From positions 9,669,125 to 9,733,124 of the forward strand of contig BROE01000003.1 of assembly GCA_036571765.1 (NCBI GenBank): DNA of 64,000 nucleotides, written 5' to 3'. Position 1 is the first letter of the stretch. Each line of letters begins with the position of its first letter. This stretch comes from Plecoglossus altivelis (taxonomy: Eukaryota; Chordata; Actinopteri; Osmeriformes; Plecoglossidae). A model generated the notes under the pieces. It had not been told where the DNA came from, searched no databases, and saw nothing but the letters and a program-made list of their open reading frames with translations. Both the position numbers and the translations under genes were made by a program. Positions 12,149 to 25,232 of the stretch are shown one piece after another.

Positions 12149-12900
12149 ATGTAGATCTGCCAGGCAGCCTACTAAATGAATGGGCCCTCAAGGGTTTGAC
12201 TTGAATCCAGAGGAAATCTTGCGTTTCCTTTCTCCACTCTGTTCTGGTCATGGTTCCATGCTGTGCTCATCTGAGATGGTCTGCTTCGTGTCTATGAAGG
12301 TCATCATCAACTTGCCGCGCACATCCAGTTATTGGGCACATCCAGTCATAGGGCACATCTGGTCATGTCTAGAAGGTTCTGGGAGGTCAGATGAATACAG
12401 CACAGACCTGTCTTTGCAGTGCAGCTTTTTAAAGATACTCACTTCACCGCATGAACGTCTTCCTCACCTTGAATATAACCTGGGCTTTTATCAAGGAAAC
12501 CAGATTTTCTTCAACATGAATGATGACGATACGCATTATGTAAAAGCTCTGCTTGTGTCACTGTGATGCCTCAGGACCGCCTGTATGCCGACGTTTGATG
12601 TCATATCCACCCAGGGGGTGAACACCGTGATGTCACTTCCCCTGCACTATACTGTTTCTCCTCTTGCTCTATCTGACAGCTCCTCACAGAGCAGAGTTGA
12701 GAGCTGGTTCAGGTTATTTCGGGGAGGTAAAAAGAGCAAACCTCTCTTCCGATCGCATGTTTGTTTGTCTGTTGTGCGGCAGGTTATTGATTAGGAGCAT
12801 GAATATATGCAGTCGGATGATGTGTTTTTACGTTCTTGCTGGAGGACAGATGTTGGCCCAGTTCCATTCTCTCTCTTCTGCCTGTTCTTCATGTAGCACG
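8746..12900. other. Intergenic stretch with GT microsatellites
   Basis: No supported gene. A CpG-rich patch occupies about 9720-10040. Imperfect GT/GC arrays lie at 10453-10512, 11220-11395 and 11970-12153. A 17-bp unit (CACATCCAGT-type) is repeated about three times at 12320-12365. An open frame of 128 codons at 12180-12566 (+) has no recognisable domain or splice context and I take it as chance. Confidence 0.55.
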
Positions 12901-13215
12901 TCTCCCACCCCCTCCCACCACCATCTCCCCTCTGTGTATCTCTCTCCTCGCTCTCTCCCTCCCTCTCTCTCCTCTCTTCTTTCCTGCCTCTTGTTCATAC
13001 AGCACATATCTCACCCCCTCCCACCTCTCTCGTCTCTCTTTTGCCTGTTCTCCATCTTGCAAGTTTCTGACTCCTGTCTTTCTCTCTCGCTCAACATCTC
13101 TCTGCCTCTTTCCCCTTCCCTTCCCATCCCCCTATCTCTCTCTCTCTCTCTGTTGCTCTCTCACTGTTGCTCTCTCACTGTTGCTCTCTCTCTGTTGCTC
13201 TCGCGTAGCCTCCGG
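12901..13215. repeat. CT-rich low-complexity tract
   Basis: Pyrimidine-rich sequence with repeated CTCTCTC and a short higher-order unit (GTTGCTCTCTCACT) near 13150-13200. Confidence 0.8.
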
Positions 13216-14880
13216 TTGTCAAACCAACATACACAACAATATTGAGAAACAGCATTCCAGTTAACAAATATCACACACAATTACATCTGACCTTCAGCAA
13301 AGAGAAAGAGATCGACAGAGACAGAGAGGAAGAGAACGAGAGAGAAAGCGAGAGAAAGAGAGAGAGAACCCCATCTGTGGTTTACGTGAAGCCAACAATT
13401 AACATTTCAAAAACATTGAACCACCAGACACAAGGCTGTTCAATTCCCTTGGCAGTAACGAGGTACTGGGCTAAATACATAGGATGTCTATGAACAGCAA
13501 CACAGACACACACGTAAGCCCTCTAACACAGAGACCTTCCTGTCATCAATACACGATTGTGCTTACCAATGCAACGGCAAGCGTCGGCTAATGAAGGTGC
13601 ATCATCATCACAAACACACACACAGACACACACACGCAAACACACACTGCTGGCATCTGTGTCAGCCCTGGGGGCAGTGTGATGGGATGGGAACTGGGTG
13701 AGCTGCTGTGGTTGCCTGGTTACGGTACGGAAGGTCCAGTCATGGGTGGTGTTTATGTTGTGCTATCTAACAGGTCTAGCTGTTTCCGGCATCTCTTTAA
13801 CTTTGTGGCTAATGTGTATTGACCTGCTTCGGATCTATAGCATGGGAATACACTGCAGGTCTACGCGTGACAAGATGCTCATCCTCTTAGCCATGTTTTA
13901 CCAATATTTCAGCCTAAGCTTTTGACAGATGTATTGACAGGTTGTACCAACATTTCTCTCTTTATCTCTATTTCTCTCTCCTCCCCCCTCTCTGTCTCTC
14001 GCCTTCCCGGCCCTAACTTTTTATCTCGCTCTGATTCTGCCTTTCTGTCGCTCTCCCATCCTCCTCCTCCCTCTCTCTTTCTCTGAGGGGTTAGGTTTCG
14101 GTTTATATAGATTGGTGTTTCTGTGCTCCTTCCTTGTCTCTTCTGGTCCTCATGGATGGAAAATCCATACGTCCTTCATACGTGTGTGTGTGTGTGTGTG
14201 TCCCGTGTGTCTATGTTTGTTTGTGTCTGCATCCACTCCAGGGCTGATTGAATTTGATCTCCCAATCTCTCTACATCTGTGTAAACACTGTGTCACTGTC
14301 CTTCAATATGTGTGTGTATCGTGTGTGTACGTGACCTTAGTAGAGGTCACATTACCACCCACTGATTTCTATCAGTGTGTGTGTGTGTAGGTGTGTGCGT
14401 GCGCCTGTGCATGTCCCTCCAGACAGGTCAGATCCGATGTCTGTTTAAGAGACGCTTCTGTGTTGTCACGGCGACAGACATCTAGCATCTGACAGATGGG
14501 CTGACAGTTTTATCGTGATGTCACAATGATGTGTGTTTGACCTCTGGGACATGGGTCTTATCTTAGACACTCTCTCACACTGCACTATCATGATTCTTGT
14601 CCCAGAATGCACCAGTCATGCCAAAATAATTCTCTCTGTGAATTCTCTCAAGGCTCAGATCTGTTATACTGTTTTTAGTGGTGTGCACTGACACACATAC
14701 AGGCACACACACACACACACACACACATCTCAAGTTTACGGAAAGGAAGCACTTTCAACCAACACACACACAACCGAGTGCTAGCACACACACACCAAAA
14801 AAAACACACATGGAAACTGGGTGCGTCTGTGTGTCACGAGGGTCTCAGAGGTAAAGAAGACTCAACCACGCACCAGATGC
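13216..14880. other. Intergenic stretch, no gene seen
   Basis: Contains GA-rich sequence at 13300-13370, CA arrays near 13612-13645 and 14707-14728, CT-rich sequence at 13960-14085 and a GT array at 14180-14202. Nothing gene-like on either strand. Confidence 0.55.
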
Positions 14881-14889
14881 CACCTCCGC

Positions 14890-15240
14890 ACCCCCTGACA
14901 TCTCTGTCGCCCCCTCCGCCTGACGGGGGGAGCTGTCTCGTTGTGGCAGGGGAGGGGTCCGCGGTGCCAGCGTGGGTTCCGTGCCGCTCCTCTGACAGAG
15001 CGGTACGCGTTCGGCGTTCCTTCTCCCGGCGCTGCCGGTGTTTTCTGCTGCAGTGCAGAGGCCTGCGCCCGTCTCTCGCTCGACAACTTTAGAGCGGTTT
15101 CCCAGGCAACCGGGGTGTCTGCACATGGAGAGAGCAACTTCCCCCTCCCCCCCCTCCTCCCGCCCGCCCCAGACGAGAGCCTTTGTCAGTGCAGTCACGA
15201 TCGCCCGAGCGGGGGAGGGGGAGGAAGGGGTGTTGAAGGT
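14890..15240. promoter_or_regulatory. CpG-rich patch
   Basis: CpG dinucleotides are clearly denser here than in the surrounding CA/GT-rich DNA, with several GCGG and CCGCC motifs. It could be an unmethylated regulatory element or promoter, but no transcript or exon can be tied to it. This is based on composition only. Confidence 0.3.
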
Positions 15241-15323
15241 GGGGAGGGGGGGGGGGGGGAGTTGGGGATCATAGGGAGATTAGATAGGAGAAGCTGGGTG
15301 GAGGGGGGGGTCGGAGCGTGTGT

Positions 15324-15480
15324 GGGGGGGGGGGCGTGAGGGGTGCGGGGTGAAGGGGGAGGTAAAGAGAGTGAGACTGTCAGCTGGGATCCTCAACTGA
15401 CAAGTCCCTTCTGTTTGGTATTGTAGCTTGTGAGGGCCATCTACTCCCCTACCCCGCACCCCTCCCCCCCCCCCCCCCCA
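15324..15480. repeat. G-run/C-run foldback (inverted repeat)
   Basis: A perfect 14-bp inverted repeat joins 15338-15351 to 15451-15464. It extends outward into a run of 11 G (15324-15334) facing a run of about 16 C (15464-15479). Inside the loop a 6-bp inverted repeat (15378-15383 with 15397-15402) is nested. A single-stranded copy could fold into a long hairpin, and the G-runs could form quadruplexes. Confidence 0.6.
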
Positions 15481-16922
15481 TTCCTCCACACGACACACAC
15501 GCGCGCGCACACACACGCAGAGCTGAGGTGTTGCCCAGGTGTGTCTCCTGCTGAGCTCTGAGAATCACCTGCTGATGGAGAAGAGTGAATCTGCAGCTGG
15601 TCCCCACGGCAACAGCCAGGTGAACTGAACTCATCTGTGGTGGATTAACTTGGCTCGTCTTTGATTCAGAGTTGGATAGAGTTACTAACCCCTCTCTGCC
15701 ACTCAACACAGTCGGTCTGCTTCTCTCTCTCTCTTTCCTTATCTATCCATCTCACTTTCTTTCTCACTCCCTCTGTGCCTTGCCTTTCCACCTCTCTCTT
15801 CTTCTTCCCTCCGACTCTCCTCTCTCTTTCTTCTCTCGCTCTCTCTCTCTTCCTCTCTCTCATTGTCACTCTCTCTTTCTGTGTGTGTCTCTCTCCCTCT
15901 GCTGTATTTATCTGTGTATCTGCATTTCTGACTCACCACACTCTGACTCTCCCTGCTGCTGCTCACGTTCTTACACCTTGCGCGGGTGCGAGTGTGTGCT
16001 TGAGTGTATGTTTGTGCGTGTGTGTGTGTGTGTGAGAGTGTGTGTCAGCAGGGACAGTCAGAGTGGTGGGGAACCCTGGCAGACTTCTTGCCTTATTGAT
16101 AATAAGAGAAGCCGTTCATTCAGCCAGTGGGTTTTCAAGCCTTAATCACATCCCACAGGAAGGTCCTACTGAGGCCACGGAGGTGACAGTCGCCTGCGTG
16201 GAGCCAGTAATAGGACCACAGCACAGTTACAGGAGGTGATGGCTGTATTAGCATTCCTGTTTCACTTGGTCTTTCAGCGCGGTAAGAGCCGCTCTCTGTT
16301 TGTAGTCATTACTGACTCTCATATCTCTTCATTAGGGATAATGAGAAGAGCAGAGACAGTAACACATCACTAACCTGATGAGGCTTTGTAGGTTAGTGTG
16401 TGTGCGCGCGCGTGTGGGGGGATGCGTGATCGTGCATAAGTGTACGGGCATGGTGTACATGCACGCGTGCGTGTGTACATCTGTGTGTTTAAGTGCAACT
16501 ATTCACCCTGTGTTTCATGACGTACGCTACATTATTTATTTGACCCGACTCTCCTCTTGCAGCCTGAAGGTCCTCTCGTGCTTACGCCCCTTTCTTCCTG
16601 GCCTGTCTCCTCTCTCCTTCCCTTCTCCTCTCCTTTCCTGTGTGTAGATGTGTTTGTGCATGGATGTGTGTGGGTTTGGTATGTGTGTGTGTGTCGGGTA
16701 CATAGTGTATAATGCTGACGGGCAGAATGAGAGCAAAAGAAAGCGAGAGAGAGAAAAAGAGAGAGAGAACGGGGGGGGGCTGGTGTCGTAGAGCTAGGGA
16801 AGATAGATGGAGAACGAGAAATGCAAGAGGGAGAAGGAGCGCTGGCCCTGTCAATCAGAGGCCTAAATTCTTATAGAGAGCGAGCGAGGGAGGGATGAAC
16901 AGAGAGAGAAAGAGAGAGAGGC

Positions 16923-16985
<63 letters not shown>

Positions 16986-18600
16986 CAGAGAGAGAGAGAG
17001 GAGCAGAATGTACAGTTATGAATGCTAAGTGGCAGAGTTTGGCTGATTGTGGGCCAGCATTGTGTTTAATGAGACTCCAGTGCCACAGGGTACAGGGCCT
17101 ACTGGTGCTGTTTACAGGACGCAACACTAACCCAAGGCTTCGGCTCACAACTCCTGCTACTAACAAGGCTGTCTCCACACAACTCACAGTTTCTCTTTTT
17201 TCACACAGAGCAGCACTATAGACGTAGTGTATTTTATGGACGCGGAGTGATATACTGTATTGAGGAATAGTCGAAGAATATGGATTGGAGAGAGCGAAAA
17301 AGATACGACAGAGACTATTGGAGAGAGAGAGGGAGAGAGGAGAGTGGGGACTGAGAGAGGAAAAAAAGAGAAAAAGAGAGAGAGGTTGAGGTAGAGACAG
17401 TAAGAGATAGGAAAGAGAGAGAGAGGGATTGAGAAGAAGGGAGAGAGGGAGGGGTGATAGAAGAGAGTTGCTCTAAGCTTGCTTTAATAAGTCGGATGTG
17501 TGCTTTGATTAATGGATCAGGGAACTCCAACATGTATCAGCACTTTCCCTTAAAGAGACAGCCATATTGAACCAGTACACACACACACATCCCTCAACAC
17601 ACACTTGCACTCACACACTCACCTAACACACACATCCCCCACCACACACAAACCCTTTACTAAACGCACATGCACTGACGCACGCTCGCCCAACACATGC
17701 AAACACGTCATCCCCTGCCACACAAGCATACAAACACACCGCAACCCCTCAAACACACACGCGCATTCTACCCCCTTACACCCCCATATGCATGCAGTCC
17801 ACCCCCAGCTCTGCGGTTTGGCAGGCTGCGGCTCTGTGGTCACGTTCAAGGTGACCAGCCTCCCTGCTCTACGTGGTTGGGACCTGCATGCTTGACCCTG
17901 TTCTGCCTCACCGTTCTCCTCCCATTGAGGCCAACAGCAACACAAACACCAGGTGTGAGTGTGCCTGCTTCTGTGCGCACGGGCTGGCAGGCGTTGTTTT
18001 ATAGCGTGCCTCGTTCGAATGCCCGCTTACGCATGTGCTTGCCGTGTTTTGACGTCCCCTGGTGCGCAGGCCTCATGTACACGTGTGTGCGTCTGCGTGC
18101 GCGTGTTTAATGTTGACCCTGGACCAATCAGAGCGTCTCTTGCGGTTCCCAAGTGAACAGTGTTCCATTCAGCAGCAGAGCTAATGTATTCAGCTGGTGT
18201 GCCTTGCACTCTGAAGCATGTACCTAGAATATGATCTATCTTGGTCTCCCCGGACACCTCATGAATAACGCACACACGCGCGCATGCACGCACACACACT
18301 TCAGATGACTCTTTCTGCGAGTAATTTAATATTTCATATTAGCAGAGTAGTCTTTTGCTATAATGCTCATTTGATCAGCTGGCAGCTTTGGAACACTAAA
18401 TATTTAACCTCTGTGGTCATAGAGAGGGTGTGTGCGTAAACATTTGTGTATTGGAGTGTGAGTGTGTGTGTGGGATTTGGGAGGTGTGTGTGCGTGTGTG
18501 TGTATGTCTGGTATAAAGGGCTTGCTGTGTTTGATAGGCTGATTCTGATTTCCTGAATGTGGCCAGTAGCGCCCTGGAATATCAATGCTGCTTAATCACG
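15481..18600. other. Intergenic stretch with CT and GA tracts
   Basis: CT-rich tract at 15720-15900, GT array at 16018-16043, GA-rich tracts at 16735-16770, 16895-17002 and 17318-17455, CA-rich sequence at 17576-17765. No gene is supported; the ORFs in these tracts are repeat translations. Confidence 0.55.
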
Positions 18601-18604
18601 CACA

Positions 18605-18750
<146 letters not shown>

Positions 18751-19109
18751 CTAGAGTGTTTCATGCTGTTATGAGCAACATACCAATTTACAGTTTCCAA
18801 ATGGGCATCACCATACACTATCCACATTCCCTCACACATCAACTCAAATTGGTCACTATAAATGATCATTTAATTGTTACTTTAATAGTGAGTGATTAAG
18901 GGGGTCTGGACCTGTACTGTACAGCTGCATCTGAACATGAGATATAAGAAAGTCACACACATAGACACTAATATCTCCTTCATCACACAAAAATGCCACT
19001 CAAGCTCAGGCCCATTGCAAAATGTTCTGTTCAGAGTCTCTGCACACTGTGATGACTCAGATTAAATGCATACCGCACATACGAGTAAACAATGCGTTTG
19101 GTACTGACT

Positions 19110-19331
19110 GTGTATGTGTGTGTGTGTTGTGTGTGTAGTGTGAGTGTGTGTGTGCGTGTGTTTGTGTGCGTGTGTGTGTACCCTAAACTCGGGCAGGCTG
19201 TAGCCTAGCCAGTTGAAGTCCACAGGATTTGTGTTTGTGTGTGTGTTTGTGTGTGTTTAATACTATATATAGTTTTCTTTGATATATCTAATATATATAT
19301 ATATATAATAATATAATAATAATAATAATAA

Positions 19332-19372
<41 letters not shown>
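19110..19372. repeat. GT-rich then AT/AAT microsatellites
   Basis: Imperfect GT repeats at 19110-19255 are followed by (AT)n at 19291-19306, (AAT)n at 19306-19336 and (AT)n at 19338-19371. The AT arrays are self-complementary and can extrude as hairpins. Confidence 0.85.
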
Positions 19373-20039
19373 GTATGTGGACATGTGACATGTGGACCTT
19401 GCATATCTTGTGTATTACGCAAATACTTACAGATTTCCCATCAACCTAACATAACTCCATACAATTCAAGCGACGTCTGTTCAACGTCAACTGTTTCAGG
19501 CTACAAGCTGTCACCATGGCAATTACCAATCCTACCTGAAACTGCCCACACAGAACTGTTGCTATTGTAGAAAACCTTCTCTGTATTATTATTACTGATA
19601 TACAGGATGTGTCTACCCTGCTGTGTGGGTCTCACCACGGTCACCTAGGGGAGGAGAAGGAATGAAGGGAGGCTAAAGCTGAAACGGGATGATTCTCCCA
19701 TGATCCTCTCTGTCGTAATACTCCATGGGACATCGTTACATGTCAGCGGCTCTGCACTGCTGCGCCCGTGAATATCCAGACAGGCTATATATCCCTGTCA
19801 AAATTTCAAATTGGCAGTGTGTGCGTGTGAGTGTGACTCTATGTGAATGTGTGTGAGGGAGTGAGAAAGAGAGGGAAAGAGGGAAGGAGGGAGAGCTTAA
19901 TCCAGTCACCCTCACACCAGCTCTGCAGGCTTTAGCCAGAGACTCCAACACAATGTCCGCGGGCCTACCTCCACATTCTACCATGCATCTCCTCTCGGCG
20001 GCGGACCTCCGACCAGCTCCGACTGCAGCACAGGCGCAA
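19373..20039. other. Intergenic stretch, no gene seen
   Basis: Mostly unique sequence with a short GT-rich and GGAA-rich segment at 19815-19895 and a modest CpG-rich patch at 19955-20040. No coding signal was recognised. Confidence 0.5.
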
Positions 20040-20335
20040 AGTTGTGAGGAGAGTCGGAGGGAGCAGAGGGAGCAGAGAGAGAGGAGGGAGCGGAGGGAGC
20101 AGAAGGGGCAGAGGGAGAGAAAGGAGAGGAGGGAGAGGAGGGAGCGGAGGGAGGGAGAGGAAGGAGCGGAGGGAGCGGAAGGAGCAGAGGGAGAGAAAGG
20201 AGAGGAGGGAGAGGTGGGAGGGAGTGGAGGGAGGGAGCTGAGGTAGAGGGAGGAGTGGAGGGAGAGAAAGGAGAGGAGGGAGAGGAGGGAGTGGAGGGAG
20301 CAGAGGGAGAGGAGGGAGGGAGAGGAAGGAGCCAA
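20040..20335. repeat. GGA-rich minisatellite
   Basis: Purine-only sequence of GGAG, GGAGCAGA and GAGAAAGGAGAGG units repeated over about 300 bases. The long frames on both strands (Arg/Glu on +, Leu/Pro/Ser on -) are translations of the repeat. Confidence 0.85.
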
Positions 20336-21777
20336 AGCCAGGGGGCTCAACGTTCGCCAACATCCCGATTCAGATGACGTCTGTCGGTTGATCTCTCCCT
20401 ACCTGGCTCCTTTTATTGATCTGGAACTTTCCTCAAGAGGACGGCATGGCACATGCCTGTGCATTGTGCATTGAGCGGAGGCTTTATACTCTACTGTACC
20501 CACACAGACATGCAGACACATAAATGCACAGACACACACAGATGATTCGTGGCGAGAAGGACAGGAGATCAAAGTTGAGATGAGAAGTTTCAGCGATGGT
20601 GTGTCTTGCTATTGCTGGCCAACACCCCCCTTGAGACACACACAAAAATACACTCCCACCCATGTTTCCCCAAGTCCTAACAGCGATGCCAGTTAAGGTT
20701 AGGGCTGGGCTGTGACGCAAATATGTCACTTTTGATTACATGATATACGGAGAAGGATGGCTGCATACCAACATCATCCCAATGCCCCAGACAGCTCTCC
20801 CTGCTCGTAGTCATTCACATACAGGTCACACTCAGTGCATTCTAATTAAAGTCAGTGTAAACAAATTGCCTTTATTATCAATGCATACATTAATTTGTTA
20901 TGTAACCAAAATGATTAGTCTCAGTCAAAAGCAGAGACGTCAATTTTGGTAATACTCTTTATTTCTCACTCTCCTTCTCTCTTTCTCTCTGTCCTCTCTC
21001 CATTCCATCTCTTTCTCCCCCCCTCTCTGTTACTCTCTCTTCCTCTTCCCATCCTTCTCTCTCTCTCTCTTTCTCTCTCTGTCCCTCTTGTCCTCTCCTC
21101 TGTCAGACAGATGCAGTAGGATGACAGTAATGGAGTGCTGGAATGTGAGTCCTGAGATGACAGGGCGCATGGCGTCCCTACATCCCCCTCCTCTGCACCA
21201 GGCTGCTCTGTCATTGCTAAATCCCCTTCCACTGTCTGAGGAGGGAGGGAGGGAGGGAGGGAAAAGGAGGGAGAGAAGGAAGGAAGCATAACAGAAAGTG
21301 TGAGAGAGCTTGAGAGAAAAGGATAGCATAAGTGAGAGAGCGAGATAAAGAGATGTGTGACGTTAGACCAGATAAGGAAACACATATGAGTGGGAGAAGA
21401 ACTGCGGAGGACGGATGGAGAACAATATTGTTATTGGAAAAGATGGAGGGATCACAAAGAAGAAAAAAGGAGACTAGGACAATAGAATGAGTCAGCTAAG
21501 CCATTTAGCCAGTAGGAGTTACTCAAAGAATCGTAATTCGGAAACAAAAAGAAAACAGTAAAAACAGTCACTTTACATTCATAAATATGCTTTATAGTGT
21601 TTATCAAGACTTCATTTTAATCCTGGGAATTGTTTTGTATTTTAAAATGGGAGGGAAAAAAGGGAAAATGAGTGAGAGAGGAAGAGAGAAGGAGAGAAAG
21701 AGAGAGCGGGAGAGAAAGAAAGGGCTATGGAGAATGGAGGGGAAAGAGAGACTCAATTAGCTCATTTGAATTTATAG
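20336..21777. other. Intergenic stretch with CT and GA tracts
   Basis: CT-rich tract at about 20965-21100, GGGA units at 21241-21290 and GA-rich tract at 21665-21755; the rest is unique and without coding signal. Confidence 0.55.
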
Positions 21778-21905
21778 AGCGGGACCAGAGTGTTTCAGAA
21801 CGATAAGACTGAGAGTGTGTACGGTGACTGCAGCAACTCTCCCTGCTCTGACGCCCAGACCAAAGACTCGCTGTGGAACGCCATTCTCTTCGGAGTCACT
21901 GCTGA
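21778..21905 (+). other. Possible coding exon, unrecognised
   Basis: A 43-codon open frame from an AG (21776-21777) to a possible GT donor (21906, GTAAAT) has strongly C/G-ending codons and includes YGDCSNSPCSD and SLWNAILFG. The codon pattern resembles that of the hgf exons. Against it, there is no polypyrimidine tract before the AG, the frame reaches a TAA one codon later, and I recognise no family. It could equally be a chance frame or an old gene fragment. Confidence 0.2.
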
Positions 21906-21909
21906 GTAA

Positions 21910-24900
21910 ATACACACGCGCCTGGAGCACATTGCCGCTGCTAATGGTCTGTCTAATTCACACACAACAGGATTAGTGTTTTAATAAAAATGCATTTCAA
22001 GCTGCTGTGTTTACCAGCAGTTTATTTCTGAATTAATAGTTTGAATTTGTGAGGTGATTTGCGGGCTAATATTGCCAGGATTAAAGTAATCATTCTTCTA
22101 AGAACACCGACATAAGTAACACACTTCACAGACAACTTGATGACACCATCCACGGGCAGGTTGGTCGTAGACACGCTCTCCTGAGCCAATCATCTTCGTC
22201 ACTGGTTTAGGTCACACATAGACAATCACCCGTGGGCAAGTACACCCGCACATGCACTGCAGAGAGCGGAAATGGATTCGTTCTGTTGCCATAACCACAC
22301 TGCTGTACTGTATTTGATGTAGCGCGAGGCTGTCAAACTAAAGAGGAGCGTGTCCTTGGGTCTCTCAACACTGGCAAGCGGACTGGCAAGGATCCAGTCC
22401 CCTCTCCATCACAGCATCACAATCCTGCTTCTCAGCCTGGAGAGATGCACAGCTTCCTCGCGTCATTACAGTGAAAAGCAACTTTGATGTGCAAAAATTG
22501 AGCCATTACAGCAGCACGCTAAACACGTCATAGCGTCAGGCTCAAGTCAAATGCAGCTGTGCCAACATCCATCCAAACACCATCATCCTATAATCACTCA
22601 GAAGAGTTGAGAGGACCGTTTGATGGGCATGGTTGGAAACCACTCGAAACCAATAATGTGTACCTTAATTGTAGGCTCTCCACAAGTACTTAACAACATG
22701 TACTTGAGTTTGCTCACCAATCTTATCTAGAGTCTTTGTTTTTGCTGGAGGCTTTTTTTTAAACTTGTTTTTCTTTTTGGGGTGGGGGGCAATTGCCCTT
22801 CCTTTCTGGGTTGAAAGGTCAGTGTACCAGCCCCTCAGATAAATGACAGGGAGCCTGTGTTGTCAGGCCTCAGGCAGTGTGTTCACCTTCTTGGGGGTGA
22901 TTATCTGGTCTGGATGGAACATCCGATTGGGCCATTTGCAACATATTTTAATCTGGCCCTGGGCTTCTCCTCTTTATACAACACCGAGGCCCTAAAAACA
23001 GGATCGCGAAACATAAAACAGTAACAAGCCTTGTATACTTGCAGTAATTATCTGAATGTTCTCTGGTACGACTTAAAAAACCAAACGCTGCCGAAGATGC
23101 TAAATTATTCAAACGCAGTTCCTGGATGATGCAAACATCTTGCATTTTACATTTTTCGGTAGCATTTCCTTTTCTTCACGAACTTGGGGACTACCCCCAT
23201 CTCATTCGCTTGACAGTCCAACAACAACTCAATAATCGCAATCAACCTACGCCAGCCACAATCAGAAAGATTGAAGCAAGCTTCTCTCTGTAGTTTCCGG
23301 ATGGTTTAAGTCCCTGATGACAAACAGGATGCAATCCACACATCATTTGGCGTTCATTACGGCCTCATTCACGTCAAGCCCTGTGGAGACATCTCTATAT
23401 GCACTCCTGTTTTGTTGCATCTCCTCAAACTGATGGTAAGTTGACTTCCTTAGTGACTCTGCTTGCAGCCCAGTCTTCCTTTCTTTGAAGCCGATGTTCG
23501 ATTCATGAGACAGTCAGTGAATGAGCCCACTGAGCCCTGCGTGGAGTGCCATTCTATCCAAGGTCCTTAAAGTAAATATGAATGCAAGCGCTCTTGTCAG
23601 GGTTGCAGCCGGCTTCCTGTTCACACATGCCCATGCCCACTGCGTAGCCTTTCAAACAGCCAATCATTACAGCACAGGAATCCAAAGACGCCATGGCAAC
23701 CCACAAGCCTTGTATGTAATTGGCGGGGTCAGAGGAACGAAGGAGAAAAAGACGGATGTCAAGTTCGAAGGAAAACAAGGAAGAAACAGCCAACTGCCAA
23801 AATAGCCACAGTGATGTGGGGAGATTTGACAGTAAGTCAGTGTGTGGAGTGAGTCTCTATGAGCACTGACAGGGTTTTAATGGGGTTCTCTGGCGCGATC
23901 CAACACACAAAGGTTCTTCTGTGTGTGAGTGTGTGTGTGTGTTGTATGTGTTATGTTATCTCGTCTGTGGTGTGCTTTCTCTGCGTGGGTCTGTGTTTGT
24001 GTGTCTGTGTCTGCCACGTGTGCGTGTGTGGGCATGCTTTCTGTGTGTGTGAGTGCGAGTGTGTATGGGGGGGGGGTTGTGCATGGTGTGATCTAACTTT
24101 CTGTCTGTGAGAGAATGTGGTCGTGAGTCACCCAGTCTTGCCCACTCAGAGAGGGGAAGATTGGGGTCAGTCAGGTGAAAGCTTGATCGTGCTGGGATTT
24201 GCTCTGCTGAGCCACTGAACACGATGTTGGGGAATTTGACTTGTGCGTCTGCAGATCGAACCGCTTCTCAGCGTCGCCTCAGCTTCACTTTGGCTCTGCG
24301 TTGCTACGAGACGCGTTGATGATAACGGACGACTCCGAAAAGATGCGTTTCTCCGCAAGAAAAGGCTGACAGGCACATTCAACCAGCCCACACAGTAGAA
24401 CGTGTCCTTTTATCATTATTATTACCTTTCACACAGAACAAAACTGGACTGATGGAAATTGTTCATTGTTGGTTAAAAAGCATCTTAAAAAGCAATGGAA
24501 AGCAGGTGTGTGTCCATGATATAAACAATGCCTTCAATCCATGTCAGTTTTCTCTAAATGCTTTGTGAAATGCAAAGCCGCATAACTATTGAGCAGCACA
24601 GAGACAAGAGACAGCTATGCACACCAGAAAACACTCCAAGCAAAACACCATCCTTGTCAACACCATAATGACACCCCCATTCTGCACTGTCAATCAGTCC
24701 ACATTTTAAGTCACTCCGGGAACATGTGAATGTTTGTGTAAGTGTCTGCATGGGTGCGTGTGTGTGTGCGTGTGTGTGTTGGAGTAGATATGTGGCCATA
24801 CCAGGCAAGGGTTGGCTGGGGGGGAAAAACAACAACCAAATGACGGTCTCGCTGCTTGAAGTCACATAAGGACACACTTGTAGCCAACACCAATTCACAG

Positions 24901-25232
24901 TCATGTCAATCTGCAGCTACCACCTGCTATCCAAAGCCTGCTAGAGACTCTACACAGGCCCATTTTAGTCACACGTCCACAGTCATGTGCAGCTACTGTA
25001 TTGTGTGCGCGCACTATCTTCATGTTCTGAGGTGAATTCTCAGTGGGTGCACTGTTTTGTACATAAAGAAATGTGAAGGAGTAGTTAGAGTACTCTACCC
25101 ATACATTTAAATGTCTGAATTGCTACTATACTTACAAGTAAGTATACAATTTTGCATTACTCAGATATGACAAGTTATTGACACGTTGGATTTATAAAAT
25201 TAGTCCACAGTCCACTGTGTTGGAGAACCATG
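21910..25232. other. Repeat-poor intergenic stretch
   Basis: Mostly unique, moderately AT-rich sequence, with GT-rich segments at 23925-24085 and 24735-24780 only. No gene is supported. Stretches of this kind near neuronal adhesion genes often hold conserved enhancers, but conservation cannot be judged from one genome. Confidence 0.5.

Noticed and set aside
12180..12566. 128-codon plus-strand open frame without obvious repeats
   Set aside because: No recognisable domain, contains a small tandem repeat, and has no splice or promoter context; consistent with chance.
19736..20350. 204-codon Leu/Ser/Pro-rich frame on the minus strand
   Set aside because: Mostly the GGA minisatellite read on the opposite strand; the unique end shows no recognisable domain.
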